Shown here in pieces: positions 23,142 to 30,338 of a DNA stretch of 38,057 nucleotides. The position numbers and the translations under genes were made by a program. The notes beneath the pieces are model-generated. The model saw only the letters and a program-made list of their open reading frames with translations, had not been told where the DNA came from and did not search any database. Where the stretch lies: contig CAVBFD010000019.1 of NCBI GenBank assembly GCA_963594655.1, forward strand, positions 1 to 38,057. The letters are read 5' to 3'. This DNA is from Colivivens sp963594655. Lineage in GTDB: Bacteria; Bacteroidota; Bacteroidia; Bacteroidales; Bacteroidaceae. The number at the start of each line of letters is the position of its first letter. The first letter of the stretch is position 1.

Positions 23142-24770
23142 CTAACCCAGTGTGACCCTACCGTCACACAGTTCACCCACCAACGGACTGTGGGTTATCA
23201 TAATCATTGTTTTCGCCGGATAAGCCGTGAACAGCCTCTGGAACAGTTCGCGTGTGGTCTGTTCATCAAGCGCGCTGCTTATCTCGTCAAGCAACAGTAT
23301 CGAACCCGGACGGAGCAGTCCACGGGCGATGGCTATCCTCTGAGCCTGTCCCTCACTCAGTCCGACCCCCCTTTCGCCCAACTCCGAGTCAAGTCCGTCC
23401 GGCAGTCCTTCCACGAAGTCGGCACATGCCGTATGGAGCGCGTCCCACATCTCCCTGTCCGTGGCGTCCGGCTTTGCAAGTGACAGGTTGTCACGAATGG
23501 TACCGCTCATCAGTGTGTTGCCCTGCGGCACAAACACGAAATCCGCGCGTGTGGCGGCGCCTACAGGTATTTGCCCCCCGTCCTTTTCGCACAGCGTTAT
23601 CTTCCCTTCGTCCGGTTGGATAAATCCGAGCATCAGCCGGAACAGGGTTGTCTTTCCAATACCGGTCTCGCCCATAACGGCGGTCTTCGACCCCGGGGCG
23701 AAGTAGTGGGTAAAACCGTTCAGAATCTGTCTGTCGTCCTTGGCATAACTGAAACTGACATTCTCGAAAGCCACCCCCAACGTCTCCTTATGCGCTTCAC
23801 GAATGTCTTTGTCTCGATCCCCGTCCGCCTTCTCCAGTTCGTTAAGACGGTCGATACTGGCTGTGGAGTGAATCACGCCAGGCAGGAGATTGAGCAGTTG
23901 CAGTATCGGGTTCTGTATCATGCCTACCAGTTGCAGGAAAGAGGTCATCACACCGAAGGTGATTGTACCGTTTCTCAGTCCGATTCCGCCCCACACGAAA
24001 GCCAGCAGATAGCCCAAGCCGAACACCAGTCCCATAAGCATACGTGTTACTAAGGTAAAGCGGGTGCGTCTCATTATCGAAGACCACAGGTGCCGCTGCA
24101 TCTGGCCCAGACGGTCACCCACCAGCCGCTCACTGCCAAGCGATCGCAAGACCATGTTGTACTCCACCCCTTCCTGCACGTGCATCTGTATGCGGCTCTC
24201 GTCCTCACGGATGGCAAGGGTCATCTTGCGCAACCTTCGCGCCACCAGTTTGGCCGCCACTACCGCCACAGGGGTGAGCAGCAGCAAGGCCCACGCCAAC
24301 CGCGCGTCGAACCACCGCATCAGAAGGAAAGCGCCGCACAGCTGCACTGTGGTTATCACCATCTGAGGCAGACTGTCAGCGGAGGTTGCGGTCACCGCTT
24401 CTATGTCCTTCGACATACGTGAGGTAACGTCTCCCGAATGGAGTCGCTGACCTGTGAAGAGTTGTCTGCGGAACAGGCAGCCGAAAATCCGGAACCTTAT
24501 GTCATTGGTCTGACGGACAGTAGCCGTCATGGTCATGTAATAATCGACCTGACGGAGCGCGTTCATGCAAACCACCACCACCGCCAGAACCACTATCATA
24601 CGCAGCACGTCCGAGGAGTCGCCGGTACGTATGGTGTCGTCGATGAACTGACGGCACAGCCACACCATCAGGATGCTCAAGGCAACCCGAAGGACTCCCG
24701 ACACGATACGCACCGCTATGTTCAGTCGTATGCCGCGTGTATTGCGTATGATCCAGCGGACGTAATTCAT
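23142..24770 (-). CDS. ABC-type exporter (fused membrane and ATPase domains)
   Basis: A half-size exporter of 542 residues. Residues 1-300 form six transmembrane helices of the type I exporter fold; residues 330-542 are the ATPase with Walker A GETGIGKTT (367-375), Q-loop FVFVPQGNTLMSG, signature LSEGQAQRIAIARG (from 471), Walker B ILLLDEISSALD (491-502) and switch His527 in ITHS. There is no N-terminal C39 peptidase domain. It is the last gene of a chain linked by ATGA overlaps to a PqqD-like protein, a signal-peptidase-like protein, an HprK-like kinase and a lipoprotein. The likely cargo is a peptide or other tailored small product made with these neighbours; this is inference. It ends 14 bp from the convergent lptB. 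Confidence 0.88.
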   Translation of the reverse strand: MNYVRWIIRNTRGIRLNIAVRIVSGVLRVALSILMVWLCRQFIDDTIRTGDSSDVLRMIVVLAVVVVCMNALRQVDYYMTMTATVRQTNDIRFRIFGCLFRRQLFTGQRLHSGDVTSRMSKDIEAVTATSADSLPQMVITTVQLCGAFLLMRWFDARLAWALLLLTPVAVVAAKLVARRLRKMTLAIREDESRIQMHVQEGVEYNMVLRSLGSERLVGDRLGQMQRHLWSSIMRRTRFTLVTRMLMGLVFGLGYLLAFVWGGIGLRNGTITFGVMTSFLQLVGMIQNPILQLLNLLPGVIHSTASIDRLNELEKADGDRDKDIREAHKETLGVAFENVSFSYAKDDRQILNGFTHYFAPGSKTAVMGETGIGKTTLFRLMLGFIQPDEGKITLCEKDGGQIPVGAATRADFVFVPQGNTLMSGTIRDNLSLAKPDATDREMWDALHTACADFVEGLPDGLDSELGERGVGLSEGQAQRIAIARGLLRPGSILLLDEISSALDEQTTRELFQRLFTAYPAKTMIMITHSPLVGELCDGRVTLG

Positions 24771-25036
24771 TCAATGACTCCCGCGGCAAGCCACTCGTCT
24801 ACCATCCTTGAGACATCCGCCTTGGCCTGTTCCTGTTCCACATCATATTCACGGTACAGCGCATCCGCAAGTGAGTCTACGGAGAAATCCCCCTGTTCAG
24901 TGGCTTTTCTCCACAGGAACGCCCCGGTTTCGTTAAGACTCAACATTTTTCCGAAGTCGATGGCTTCCAGTCCCTCGCCCACGATGACCTGTACCCCACA
25001 CACGTCACGCAGTACCATTCCTTTCTTAATCTTCAT
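24767..25036 (-). CDS. PqqD-like protein (RiPP recognition element fold)
   Basis: A small protein (89 residues from Met at 25036) that looks like PqqD, the carrier that binds the leader of a ribosomally made peptide and presents it to modifying enzymes. The PqqD pattern LNETGAFLWR lies at residues 33-42 (the usual LNxTGxxLW), preceded by a short beta region (MVLRDVCGVQVIVG) and followed by two or three helices (SLADALYREYDV, DVSRMVDEWLAAGVIE). The longer frame upstream (to 25108) lies inside the preceding gene; the ATGA overlap at 25033-25036 supports the shorter start. Its own stop overlaps the exporter start in the same way. No radical SAM protein accompanies it. Similar PqqD-type proteins also occur with HprK-like kinases and lasso-type clusters. 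Confidence 0.85.
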   Translation of the reverse strand: MKIKKGMVLRDVCGVQVIVGEGLEAIDFGKMLSLNETGAFLWRKATEQGDFSVDSLADALYREYDVEQEQAKADVSRMVDEWLAAGVIE

Positions 25037-25476
25037 CTCTTTATGTTTTTGTTTGTTCTTCTGTAAATCGCCAAAATCCAACGCCGCACAGGACGCAGGA
25101 CGCGCCACACCCTGGCGGCGAACATACTCCCTCGGGACTGCAAGGAACGCCTACTTCCGTCAACGCCGACCACATGTGTCGCCACCGCCTTGATGTCCGA
25201 CAAGGAGCAGTGTTCCACACCCCTCCAGTTGCCGTCGCCCATCAGCACCACCCTATCGCCCCTTATATCCACCACACGGTGAACCACATAACGGCATCCG
25301 TCCGCCCACGCCAGCACCACAGTTCCCCTACTTATGTCCTTGGGTTTGGAAAGAGCCACACTCTCCCTGCCCCCTATTATGAACGGAATCATACTGTAGC
25401 CGTTCACTGGAAACGTGACGGTCACCCCTTCGTCCACCAGCCTTATGGCCTCCGCTATTATCTGTCCGTCGGTCAT
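25033..25476 (-). CDS. S26/S24-like signal peptidase (SipW/Sec11 type)
   Basis: A 147-residue protein with the Ser/His pattern of the S24/S26 peptidase fold. NGYSMIPFI places Ser28 in the usual box, VVHRVVDI places His66 where SipW and Sec11-type enzymes have theirs, and LMGDGNWRG (79-87) matches the GDxN box. The Lys of bacterial signal peptidase I is not evident, so a Ser-His type is more likely. No strong transmembrane helix is seen; a basic amphipathic stretch near the end (VWRVLRPVRRWILAIYRR) might touch the membrane. The start at 25476 is chosen because ATG overlaps the kinase stop in ATGA. It could cut a leader from an exported peptide, but the substrate is unknown. Confidence 0.78.
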   Translation of the reverse strand: MTDGQIIAEAIRLVDEGVTVTFPVNGYSMIPFIIGGRESVALSKPKDISRGTVVLAWADGCRYVVHRVVDIRGDRVVLMGDGNWRGVEHCSLSDIKAVATHVVGVDGSRRSLQSRGSMFAARVWRVLRPVRRWILAIYRRTNKNIKR

Positions 25477-26333
25477 CGTCCCACCGTTTCGTAACAAAGC
25501 TGCGCCGCCGCCCCGTCGGGCAGACATTCCAGATGCCACACAGGCACCCTCATAGCCAAGGCGTTCTCGGTGGCGTGCAGACCGTCAGCCACAGCCGCGT
25601 CCCACCGTTTTCCAGATATGCTCGGCACTACCGCCGCATAGGCGGACACGCCCTCCAGCCGTCTTATACTGTTGCGGGAAGCCTGAGACAACAGGACTAT
25701 CCCCCCAAGAGGAGCTGACACATTACGGTAGCATGGAGTCTTGCCGCTCCACGGACTGCCGTACACCGTAGCCTCACCTCCTTCGGTCACCCTTACCACC
25801 GGATTGTCGTCGTTCATCAGTTCCGTTCCCTCCACATTCCCGATCCACAGCCGGGCATGGGTACTCTTGCCGGTACCGCTCCGTCCGAGGAACATGTAAC
25901 CCTTGCCGTCCTTGCAGACTACAGCTGAGTGGAACAACACCACACCTTCACCTGCGGTGGCAAGCGCATAGAGAATCATCAGCGAGTTGTCTACCGCATG
26001 TTTCACGGCATCGCCGGTCAGAGCCAGTCGCGCCCTGCGGTAACCGGGGTCGCACACCAGGACACCCGACGCACTGCCCTTCGTCCGAAACTCGAACACA
26101 GGCCGGTCGCCACTCATTCCACAGACAATCTCGTTCTCTCCGTCATCCTGCCGGGTCTCCTCCACATAATCCACGGCGGACTCTCCTCCCACTCTCAAGG
26201 TGAACAGAGGCTGACAAGCGTCACAGACAAACGGTTCATAGTTGGTCATCAGCGGAGACAAATCCTCCTCCGCGGAAACCGAGAACACGCATCCCCCCAC
26301 CTTATAATATATAGAGTACATAGAAACGTTCAT
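25473..26333 (-). CDS. HprK-like kinase (PEP carboxykinase/HPr kinase fold)
   Basis: A 286-residue protein with the P-loop FLGRSGTGKSTHARLW (Gly150-Ser157 region), flanked by VLFHSAVV (132-139) and the acidic MNDDNP (173-178), which resemble the HPr kinase/PEP carboxykinase fold. It is shorter than true HprK, and the HprK K/M-loop signature and N-terminal domain are absent. Its N-terminus is a separate alpha/beta region without recognised motifs. Similar proteins occur with PqqD-type and lasso-type peptide clusters, where some phosphorylate the peptide. Here it lies between a lipoprotein and a peptidase, each junction an ATGA overlap. A PTS role is unlikely from the context. Confidence 0.8.
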   Translation of the reverse strand: MNVSMYSIYYKVGGCVFSVSAEEDLSPLMTNYEPFVCDACQPLFTLRVGGESAVDYVEETRQDDGENEIVCGMSGDRPVFEFRTKGSASGVLVCDPGYRRARLALTGDAVKHAVDNSLMILYALATAGEGVVLFHSAVVCKDGKGYMFLGRSGTGKSTHARLWIGNVEGTELMNDDNPVVRVTEGGEATVYGSPWSGKTPCYRNVSAPLGGIVLLSQASRNSIRRLEGVSAYAAVVPSISGKRWDAAVADGLHATENALAMRVPVWHLECLPDGAAAQLCYETVGR

Positions 26334-26734
26334 TCAATGATACACAAATTCCATTTCCCTCCGGAATGTCTCACCTTCTTTATGCACCGCTCCACCGCAC
26401 CGTCATTATACTTGAGTTCGTAACTGACGGCATAGACCGAATCCGTCTCCTTCACCGATGCCACAGGCACCACGCCTTTCAGTCCGCCCCTGTCCCTCAC
26501 ACCGGAGACATACTCGTTGAGTACCGCGCGAAGCAGCATCACCTTGGTGGAATCCAGCGGTTCGCCGAAGTCCGAATTCTGTATGTACGTGTCCACATCA
26601 CCCGAATACAAGGCTGTCAACGTGGTAACTACAGCGTCGCGCGCCTGTTCCCCCGGAGTCGGCCCTTCCTCCCCACACGAGATTGGAGCCACACAGCAGA
26701 CCGCCACCAACATCACTATCAGACCACGCTTCAT
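26330..26734 (-). CDS. Lipoprotein, DUF4878/cystatin-like domain
   Basis: A 134-residue lipoprotein. Signal MKRGLIVMLVAVCC followed by lipobox APISC with Cys20 as the likely first mature residue. The mature domain (GEQARDAVVTTLTALYSGD, then VDTYIQNSDFG, then SYELKYNDGAVERCIKKV and GGKWNLCIIE) matches the DUF4878 pattern: an N-terminal helix, a short connecting part and beta strands. The role is unknown; related domains often bind partners rather than act as enzymes. The longer frame upstream (to 26779) starts inside der; the ATGA overlap of the der stop with this ATG at 26731-26734 fixes the start. It links the housekeeping gene to the accessory chain. Confidence 0.8.
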   Translation of the reverse strand: MKRGLIVMLVAVCCVAPISCGEEGPTPGEQARDAVVTTLTALYSGDVDTYIQNSDFGEPLDSTKVMLLRAVLNEYVSGVRDRGGLKGVVPVASVKETDSVYAVSYELKYNDGAVERCIKKVRHSGGKWNLCIIE

Positions 26735-28044
26735 TTCTGCCGGATGAATATGTTTATCGGAGTACCGCAGAAGTTCCAATGCTCACGAATCTGGTTTTCC
26801 AGGAAACGCTTGTACGGTTCCTTCACATACTGCGGCAAGTTGGCGTAGAACACAAACGACGGCACATAGGTGGCCGGCAATTGCATACAGTACTTTATCT
26901 TGATGTACTTGCCCTTGATTGACGGTGGCGGTGTCGCCTCGATGATAGGCAGCATCACCTCGTTCAACTTGTGGGTAGTCACCTTGTTGACCCTGTTCCT
27001 GTAAGCGTTCTCCGCCTCCTCCAACACCTTATATATACGTTGTTTGGTCTGCGCCGAGGCAAAGATAATCTGGAAGTCGGTGAACGGAGCGAACCTCTGC
27101 CGTATGGTCGTCTCGAAATGCTTGATGGCGTCCTGGCTCTTGTCGTCCGCCAAGTCCCATTTGTTGACCACCACAACCAGTCCCTTCTGGTTCTTCTGTA
27201 TCACCTGGAAGATGTTGACATCCTGCATCTCGATTCCGCGCGTCGCGTCAATCATCAGCACGCACACGTCAGAGTTCTCTATGGCGCGGATGGACCGCAT
27301 CACCGAGTAGAACTCCAAGTCCTCGTTCACTTTCTTCTTGCGGCGGATACCTGCCGTGTCCACGAGATAGAACTCGAAGCCGAACTTGTTGTACTTCGTG
27401 TAGATGGAGTCGCGCGTGGTTCCGGCTATGTCCGTCACCACATTACGGCTGTCGCCGAGGAAAGCGTTGATGATGGACGACTTTCCGACATTGGGCCGTC
27501 CCACCACCGCAATACGGGGGATGTCCTCCTCTATCACGTCCGACATCTCCTTCGTGAACTTGCTGACAACCAAGTCCAGCAGGTCGCCCGTGCCACTGCC
27601 CGTGGACGCCGAGATGCATACCGGGTCGCCCAGTCCCAGTGAATAGAACTCCGCACTGTTGTACTGCAGTTCGTTGGAGTCGGTCTTGTTACAGCACAGT
27701 ATGGTCGGAATCTTCACGCGACGGAGGATGTCCGCCACCTCCTGGTCAAGGTCGGTCACTCCGTTCTGGATGTCCACCATGAAAAGTATCACGTCGCACT
27801 CCTCAATCGCAATCAGCACCTGCTTGCGTATCTCCTCCTCGAACACGTCGTCTGAATTGACCACCCATCCGCCGGTGTCCACCACCGAAAATTCCTTGTT
27901 GCCCCACTCGCACTTGCCGTACTGGCGGTCGCGCGTGGTACCCGACTCATCGCTCACTATCGCATGACGGGTCTGTGTCAGACGGTTGAACAATGTTGAC
28001 TTTCCCACATTCGGGCGTCCTACTATCGCTAATAGATTTGCCAT
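26731..28044 (-). CDS. der: Ribosome biogenesis GTPase Der
   Basis: A two-domain GTPase required for 50S subunit maturation. GTPase 1 has GRPNVGKSTLFN (8-19), DTGGW and CNKTDS; GTPase 2 has VVGRPNVGKSSIIN, DTAGI and VNKWDL. A KH-like domain closes the protein (YIKIKYCMQLPATYVPSFVF). At 437 residues the length is typical. The gene is 24 bp after era, so the two GTPases are probably one transcript. Its TGA stop overlaps the ATG of the lipoprotein gene, joining the chain of accessory genes to this essential gene. Confidence 0.97.
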   Translation of the reverse strand: MANLLAIVGRPNVGKSTLFNRLTQTRHAIVSDESGTTRDRQYGKCEWGNKEFSVVDTGGWVVNSDDVFEEEIRKQVLIAIEECDVILFMVDIQNGVTDLDQEVADILRRVKIPTILCCNKTDSNELQYNSAEFYSLGLGDPVCISASTGSGTGDLLDLVVSKFTKEMSDVIEEDIPRIAVVGRPNVGKSSIINAFLGDSRNVVTDIAGTTRDSIYTKYNKFGFEFYLVDTAGIRRKKKVNEDLEFYSVMRSIRAIENSDVCVLMIDATRGIEMQDVNIFQVIQKNQKGLVVVVNKWDLADDKSQDAIKHFETTIRQRFAPFTDFQIIFASAQTKQRIYKVLEEAENAYRNRVNKVTTHKLNEVMLPIIEATPPPSIKGKYIKIKYCMQLPATYVPSFVFYANLPQYVKEPYKRFLENQIREHWNFCGTPINIFIRQK

Positions 28045-28068
28045 TTACTGTTTGATTGTTCGTTTATA

Positions 28069-28950
28069 CTACTTGGGATTGTACCCGAACAGGTCCAGTT
28101 CCCTGTCTGAGTCCCTCCAGTCCTTATCGACCTTCACGAACACCTCCAGGTAGATGTGCTTGTCGAAGAACTTCTCGAGCGACTTGCGGGCCTCCGTAGC
28201 CACCTTCTTCAGGGTCTTGCCCTGATGGCCTATGATGATGCCTTTCTGACTGTCGTGGTTCACGTAGATTACCGCATGGATCCGTATTATACCGGGTTCC
28301 TCCTTGAAGCTCTCGACCCCCACCTCCACCGAATAGGGTATTTCCTTATCGTAGTACAGGAGAATCTTCTCGCGGATAATCTCGCTCACGAAGAAACGGG
28401 CCGGCTTGTCGGTCAACTGGTCCTTGTCGAAGTAGGGAGGACACTCAGGCAGCAACTCCCTTATCCGCTTCATCACGGCATCGACATTGAACTTGGCGAT
28501 GGCCGACACAGGCACAATCTCCGCCTTGGGTAGAGTGGCGTGCCACTCCTCCACCAGTTCCACCAACCGCTCCTGGTCGGTCAGGTCAATCTTGTTGATC
28601 AGCACCAGTACCGGAGTCTCCAGTGTCGCCACCTTCCTGAGGAAACCACTGTTCTTGTCGATTTTCTCCACAGGGTCAGTCACATAGAGCAGCACGTCGG
28701 CATCCTCCAGCGCGCTCTCCGAAAAGGCGAGCATCGACTCCTGCAGCTTGTAACTCGGTTTGAGTACCCCCGGAGTGTCACTGAACACAATCTGGGCCTC
28801 CTCGTCGTTGATGATGCCCATAATCCTGTGGCGGGTGGTCTGTGCCTTGAACGTGGCGATGGAAATCCGCTCCCCTACAAAGAGATTCATCAGGGTGGAC
28901 TTCCCCACATTCGGATTGCCTACGATGTTTACAAATCCCGATTTATGCAT
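28069..28950 (-). CDS. era: GTPase Era
   Basis: A ribosome assembly GTPase that binds 16S rRNA near its 3' end. The GTPase has GNPNVGKSTLMN (11-22), DTPGV and NKID. The C-terminal KH domain is complete, with IIGHQGKTLKKVATEARKSL around residue 240. Length 293 is typical. A terminator (28971-29001) lies just upstream, so era probably has a promoter in the 64-bp gap or receives read-through. der follows by 24 bp. In several Bacteroidales fabH sits between rpmF and era; it is absent here. Confidence 0.97.
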   Translation of the reverse strand: MHKSGFVNIVGNPNVGKSTLMNLFVGERISIATFKAQTTRHRIMGIINDEEAQIVFSDTPGVLKPSYKLQESMLAFSESALEDADVLLYVTDPVEKIDKNSGFLRKVATLETPVLVLINKIDLTDQERLVELVEEWHATLPKAEIVPVSAIAKFNVDAVMKRIRELLPECPPYFDKDQLTDKPARFFVSEIIREKILLYYDKEIPYSVEVGVESFKEEPGIIRIHAVIYVNHDSQKGIIIGHQGKTLKKVATEARKSLEKFFDKHIYLEVFVKVDKDWRDSDRELDLFGYNPK

Positions 28951-28967
28951 ATACAGTCAAAAACGAA

Positions 28968-29004
28968 AAAAAACGCATCGTATTTGGTATGCGATGCGTT
29001 TGTT
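28968..29004 (-). terminator. Terminator of the DUF177-rpmF transcript
   Basis: On the minus strand a 10-bp perfect stem (arms 28971-28980 and 28992-29001), extended by three pairs including a G-U, closes a loop of about 5 bases. A run of T residues follows on the minus strand. It lies between rpmF and era. Confidence 0.75.
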
Positions 29005-29014
29005 ATTCTGAAGT

Positions 29015-29200
29015 TTAGATTGCCTCTTCCTTAACAATTGCAACCTTTCCCCTGTAATACCCGCACGCCGGGCAAACAGTGTGATAAACGTAGTATTCGC
29101 CACAGTGTGGGCATACTGCCAATGTTGGAGCCACCGCTCCGTCGTGGGTTCTTCTCTTGCGACCCCTTGTCTTTGATTGTCTCCGTTTAGGATGTGCCAT
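29015..29200 (-). CDS. rpmF: 50S ribosomal protein L32
   Basis: A 61-residue large-subunit protein. The N-terminus MAHPKRRQSKTRGRKRRTHD is the L32 basic tail. Cys residues lie in CPHC and CPAC (about 30-46), so this is the zinc-binding form. DUF177 lies 20 bp upstream, the usual arrangement in bacteria. A terminator follows. Confidence 0.97.
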   Translation of the reverse strand: MAHPKRRQSKTRGRKRRTHDGAVAPTLAVCPHCGEYYVYHTVCPACGYYRGKVAIVKEEAI

Positions 29201-29220
29201 AGTTCTTTTCTATTTTTAAT

Positions 29221-29709
29221 TTACATTTCTATCTCTTCCTCACCGCTGTCTTCGCCGCTTCGGGCGGAAAGATGCTCCTTTAGGGCAGCAATCATAGCTT
29301 CGTCACAGTTCCCAGGTTCATGAACCAGCTTCAAAGGCAGGCTGAGTGCTATAAACTCATAAATGATGTGCGCGAGGTCAATCGCCCCCTCCTTCTCGGG
29401 AACGACAATCACGTCACCCTCGTCGCTGTACTCGTCTCCAAGCACCACTGCAATCTCGTCCGTCGTGTCGACCGGAACCTCGACATCCGCCAGACATCTG
29501 TCGCATGGAGCGTACACCACACCGACTGAATGGATCTCGAAACGGAACTGGGTACCGGCACTGCCGCTCACACGCACCGTCGCGCGAATACGCCCACGAT
29601 GAACCAGTCCGTCTATCGCATCGAAGAATGAGTCATCCAGCACATATTCGGCTTCCAGTCCGTCAACCCCGCGGCCGAGCAAGTCTATCCTAAATCCGTT
29701 CTTATCCAT
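29221..29709 (-). CDS. DUF177 (YceD-like) domain protein
   Basis: A 162-residue protein with the CDRCLADVEVP motif at about 94-104, the hallmark of DUF177, followed by the acidic beta-rich domain and a C-terminal Glu-rich tail (EEEIEM). The family is almost always next to rpmF and is thought to act with 23S rRNA processing or ribosome assembly, though the role in Bacteroidetes is unsettled. The usual second Cys motif is only partial here (EPGNCDEA). A full promoter at 29718-29749 places the start only a few bases upstream of the ATG. Confidence 0.9.
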   Translation of the reverse strand: MDKNGFRIDLLGRGVDGLEAEYVLDDSFFDAIDGLVHRGRIRATVRVSGSAGTQFRFEIHSVGVVYAPCDRCLADVEVPVDTTDEIAVVLGDEYSDEGDVIVVPEKEGAIDLAHIIYEFIALSLPLKLVHEPGNCDEAMIAALKEHLSARSGEDSGEEEIEM

Positions 29710-29717
29710 TTGGGGTG

Positions 29718-29749
29718 CAAAGTTACAGCATTTTTAATTACCGACAAAA
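29718..29749 (-). promoter_or_regulatory. Promoter of DUF177-rpmF with a very short leader
   Basis: On the minus strand TTTTG (29749-29745), 19-bp spacer, TAACTTTG (29725-29718). The last base of the -7 box is only eight bases from the A of the ATG codon at 29709, so the leader would be about 3-5 nt. Confidence 0.6.
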
Positions 29750-29842
29750 TTTTTCCACGTCAACTTGCCTTTGACCGTGTTTTTTCCCTCTCTATAAGTG
29801 TTAAAACCCCAGTCGCCGCACCGCCAATCGGAAATGACACAC

Positions 29843-29850
29843 TATCTTTG
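29843..29850 (+). promoter_or_regulatory. Putative -7 element of the small lipoprotein gene
   Basis: TATCTTTG matches TAnnTTTG, 29 bases before the ATG at 29880. No clear -33 element. Confidence 0.4.
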
Positions 29851-29879
29851 CACTACTGAAATTCAAACAAGACACGAAA

Positions 29880-30260
29880 ATGAAAAAATCAATGAAAATG
29901 GCGGCTCTGGCACTGTTGGCGACAGTGGCCGCGTTCGGGTTCACCGCCTGCAGCGATGATGACGACGACCAGGAGAACTACTACAGTATGGGATTTTCGA
30001 CCGCATCGTACAGTGGCAGTAGCCTTACGGCCATGTCTGCAATCACCAAAACCATCGAGGACGCCTACACTGAAGCCTTCGGAGGCAAGACTTTCTTCAC
30101 CTACGGATGCGACAGCAAGGTAAAGGAAGCCTGTGAGGCTGCCGAGAAGAACATAGTCATCGACTGGGCAGACGGCACCGGCACATTCACTTTTGAAGTG
30201 ACCAACGCCACAAAGAACAAGGTAATCTACGAAAAGACCTTCACCAACAAGACGGAATAA
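29880..30260 (+). CDS. Small lipoprotein with a surface-export-type Asp run
   Basis: A 126-residue lipoprotein. Signal MKKSMKMAALALLATVAA, then the lipobox GFTAC with Cys24. The Cys is followed directly by Ser and five Asp residues (CSDDDDD), which fits the Bacteroidetes lipoprotein export signal and predicts a protein on the cell surface. The mature part is a small beta-rich domain with two further Cys in YGCDSKVKEACEAAEKN that may form a disulfide. No domain is recognised, and there are no partners on this strand. Convergent folB shares a terminator with it. Confidence 0.75.
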   Translation: MKKSMKMAALALLATVAAFGFTACSDDDDDQENYYSMGFSTASYSGSSLTAMSAITKTIEDAYTEAFGGKTFFTYGCDSKVKEACEAAEKNIVIDWADGTGTFTFEVTNATKNKVIYEKTFTNKTE

Positions 30261-30294
30261 ACCCGGCTTGCAGGCATACTTGTCCGAAAAAAAC

Positions 30295-30338
30295 GAGTGG
30301 AACTGACCTTGACTACCGTTTCAAAGTCAGTTCCACTC
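30295..30338. terminator. Bidirectional terminator shared by the small lipoprotein gene and folB
   Basis: Inverted repeat: arms GAGTGGAACTGAC (30295-30307) and GTCAGTTCCACTC (30326-30338), 13 bp perfect, 18-base loop. The right arm lies inside the last codons of folB, so coding and termination overlap. Confidence 0.65.

Noticed and set aside
25037..25108. Longer start for the PqqD-like protein
   Set aside because: It lies inside the peptidase gene, adds 24 residues unlike PqqD, and breaks the ATGA pattern shared by the neighbouring junctions.
23142..26734. Lasso peptide cluster
   Set aside because: There is no B2-type transglutaminase-like protease, no asparagine-synthetase-like cyclase and no precursor. 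Only the PqqD-like, kinase and exporter parts match.
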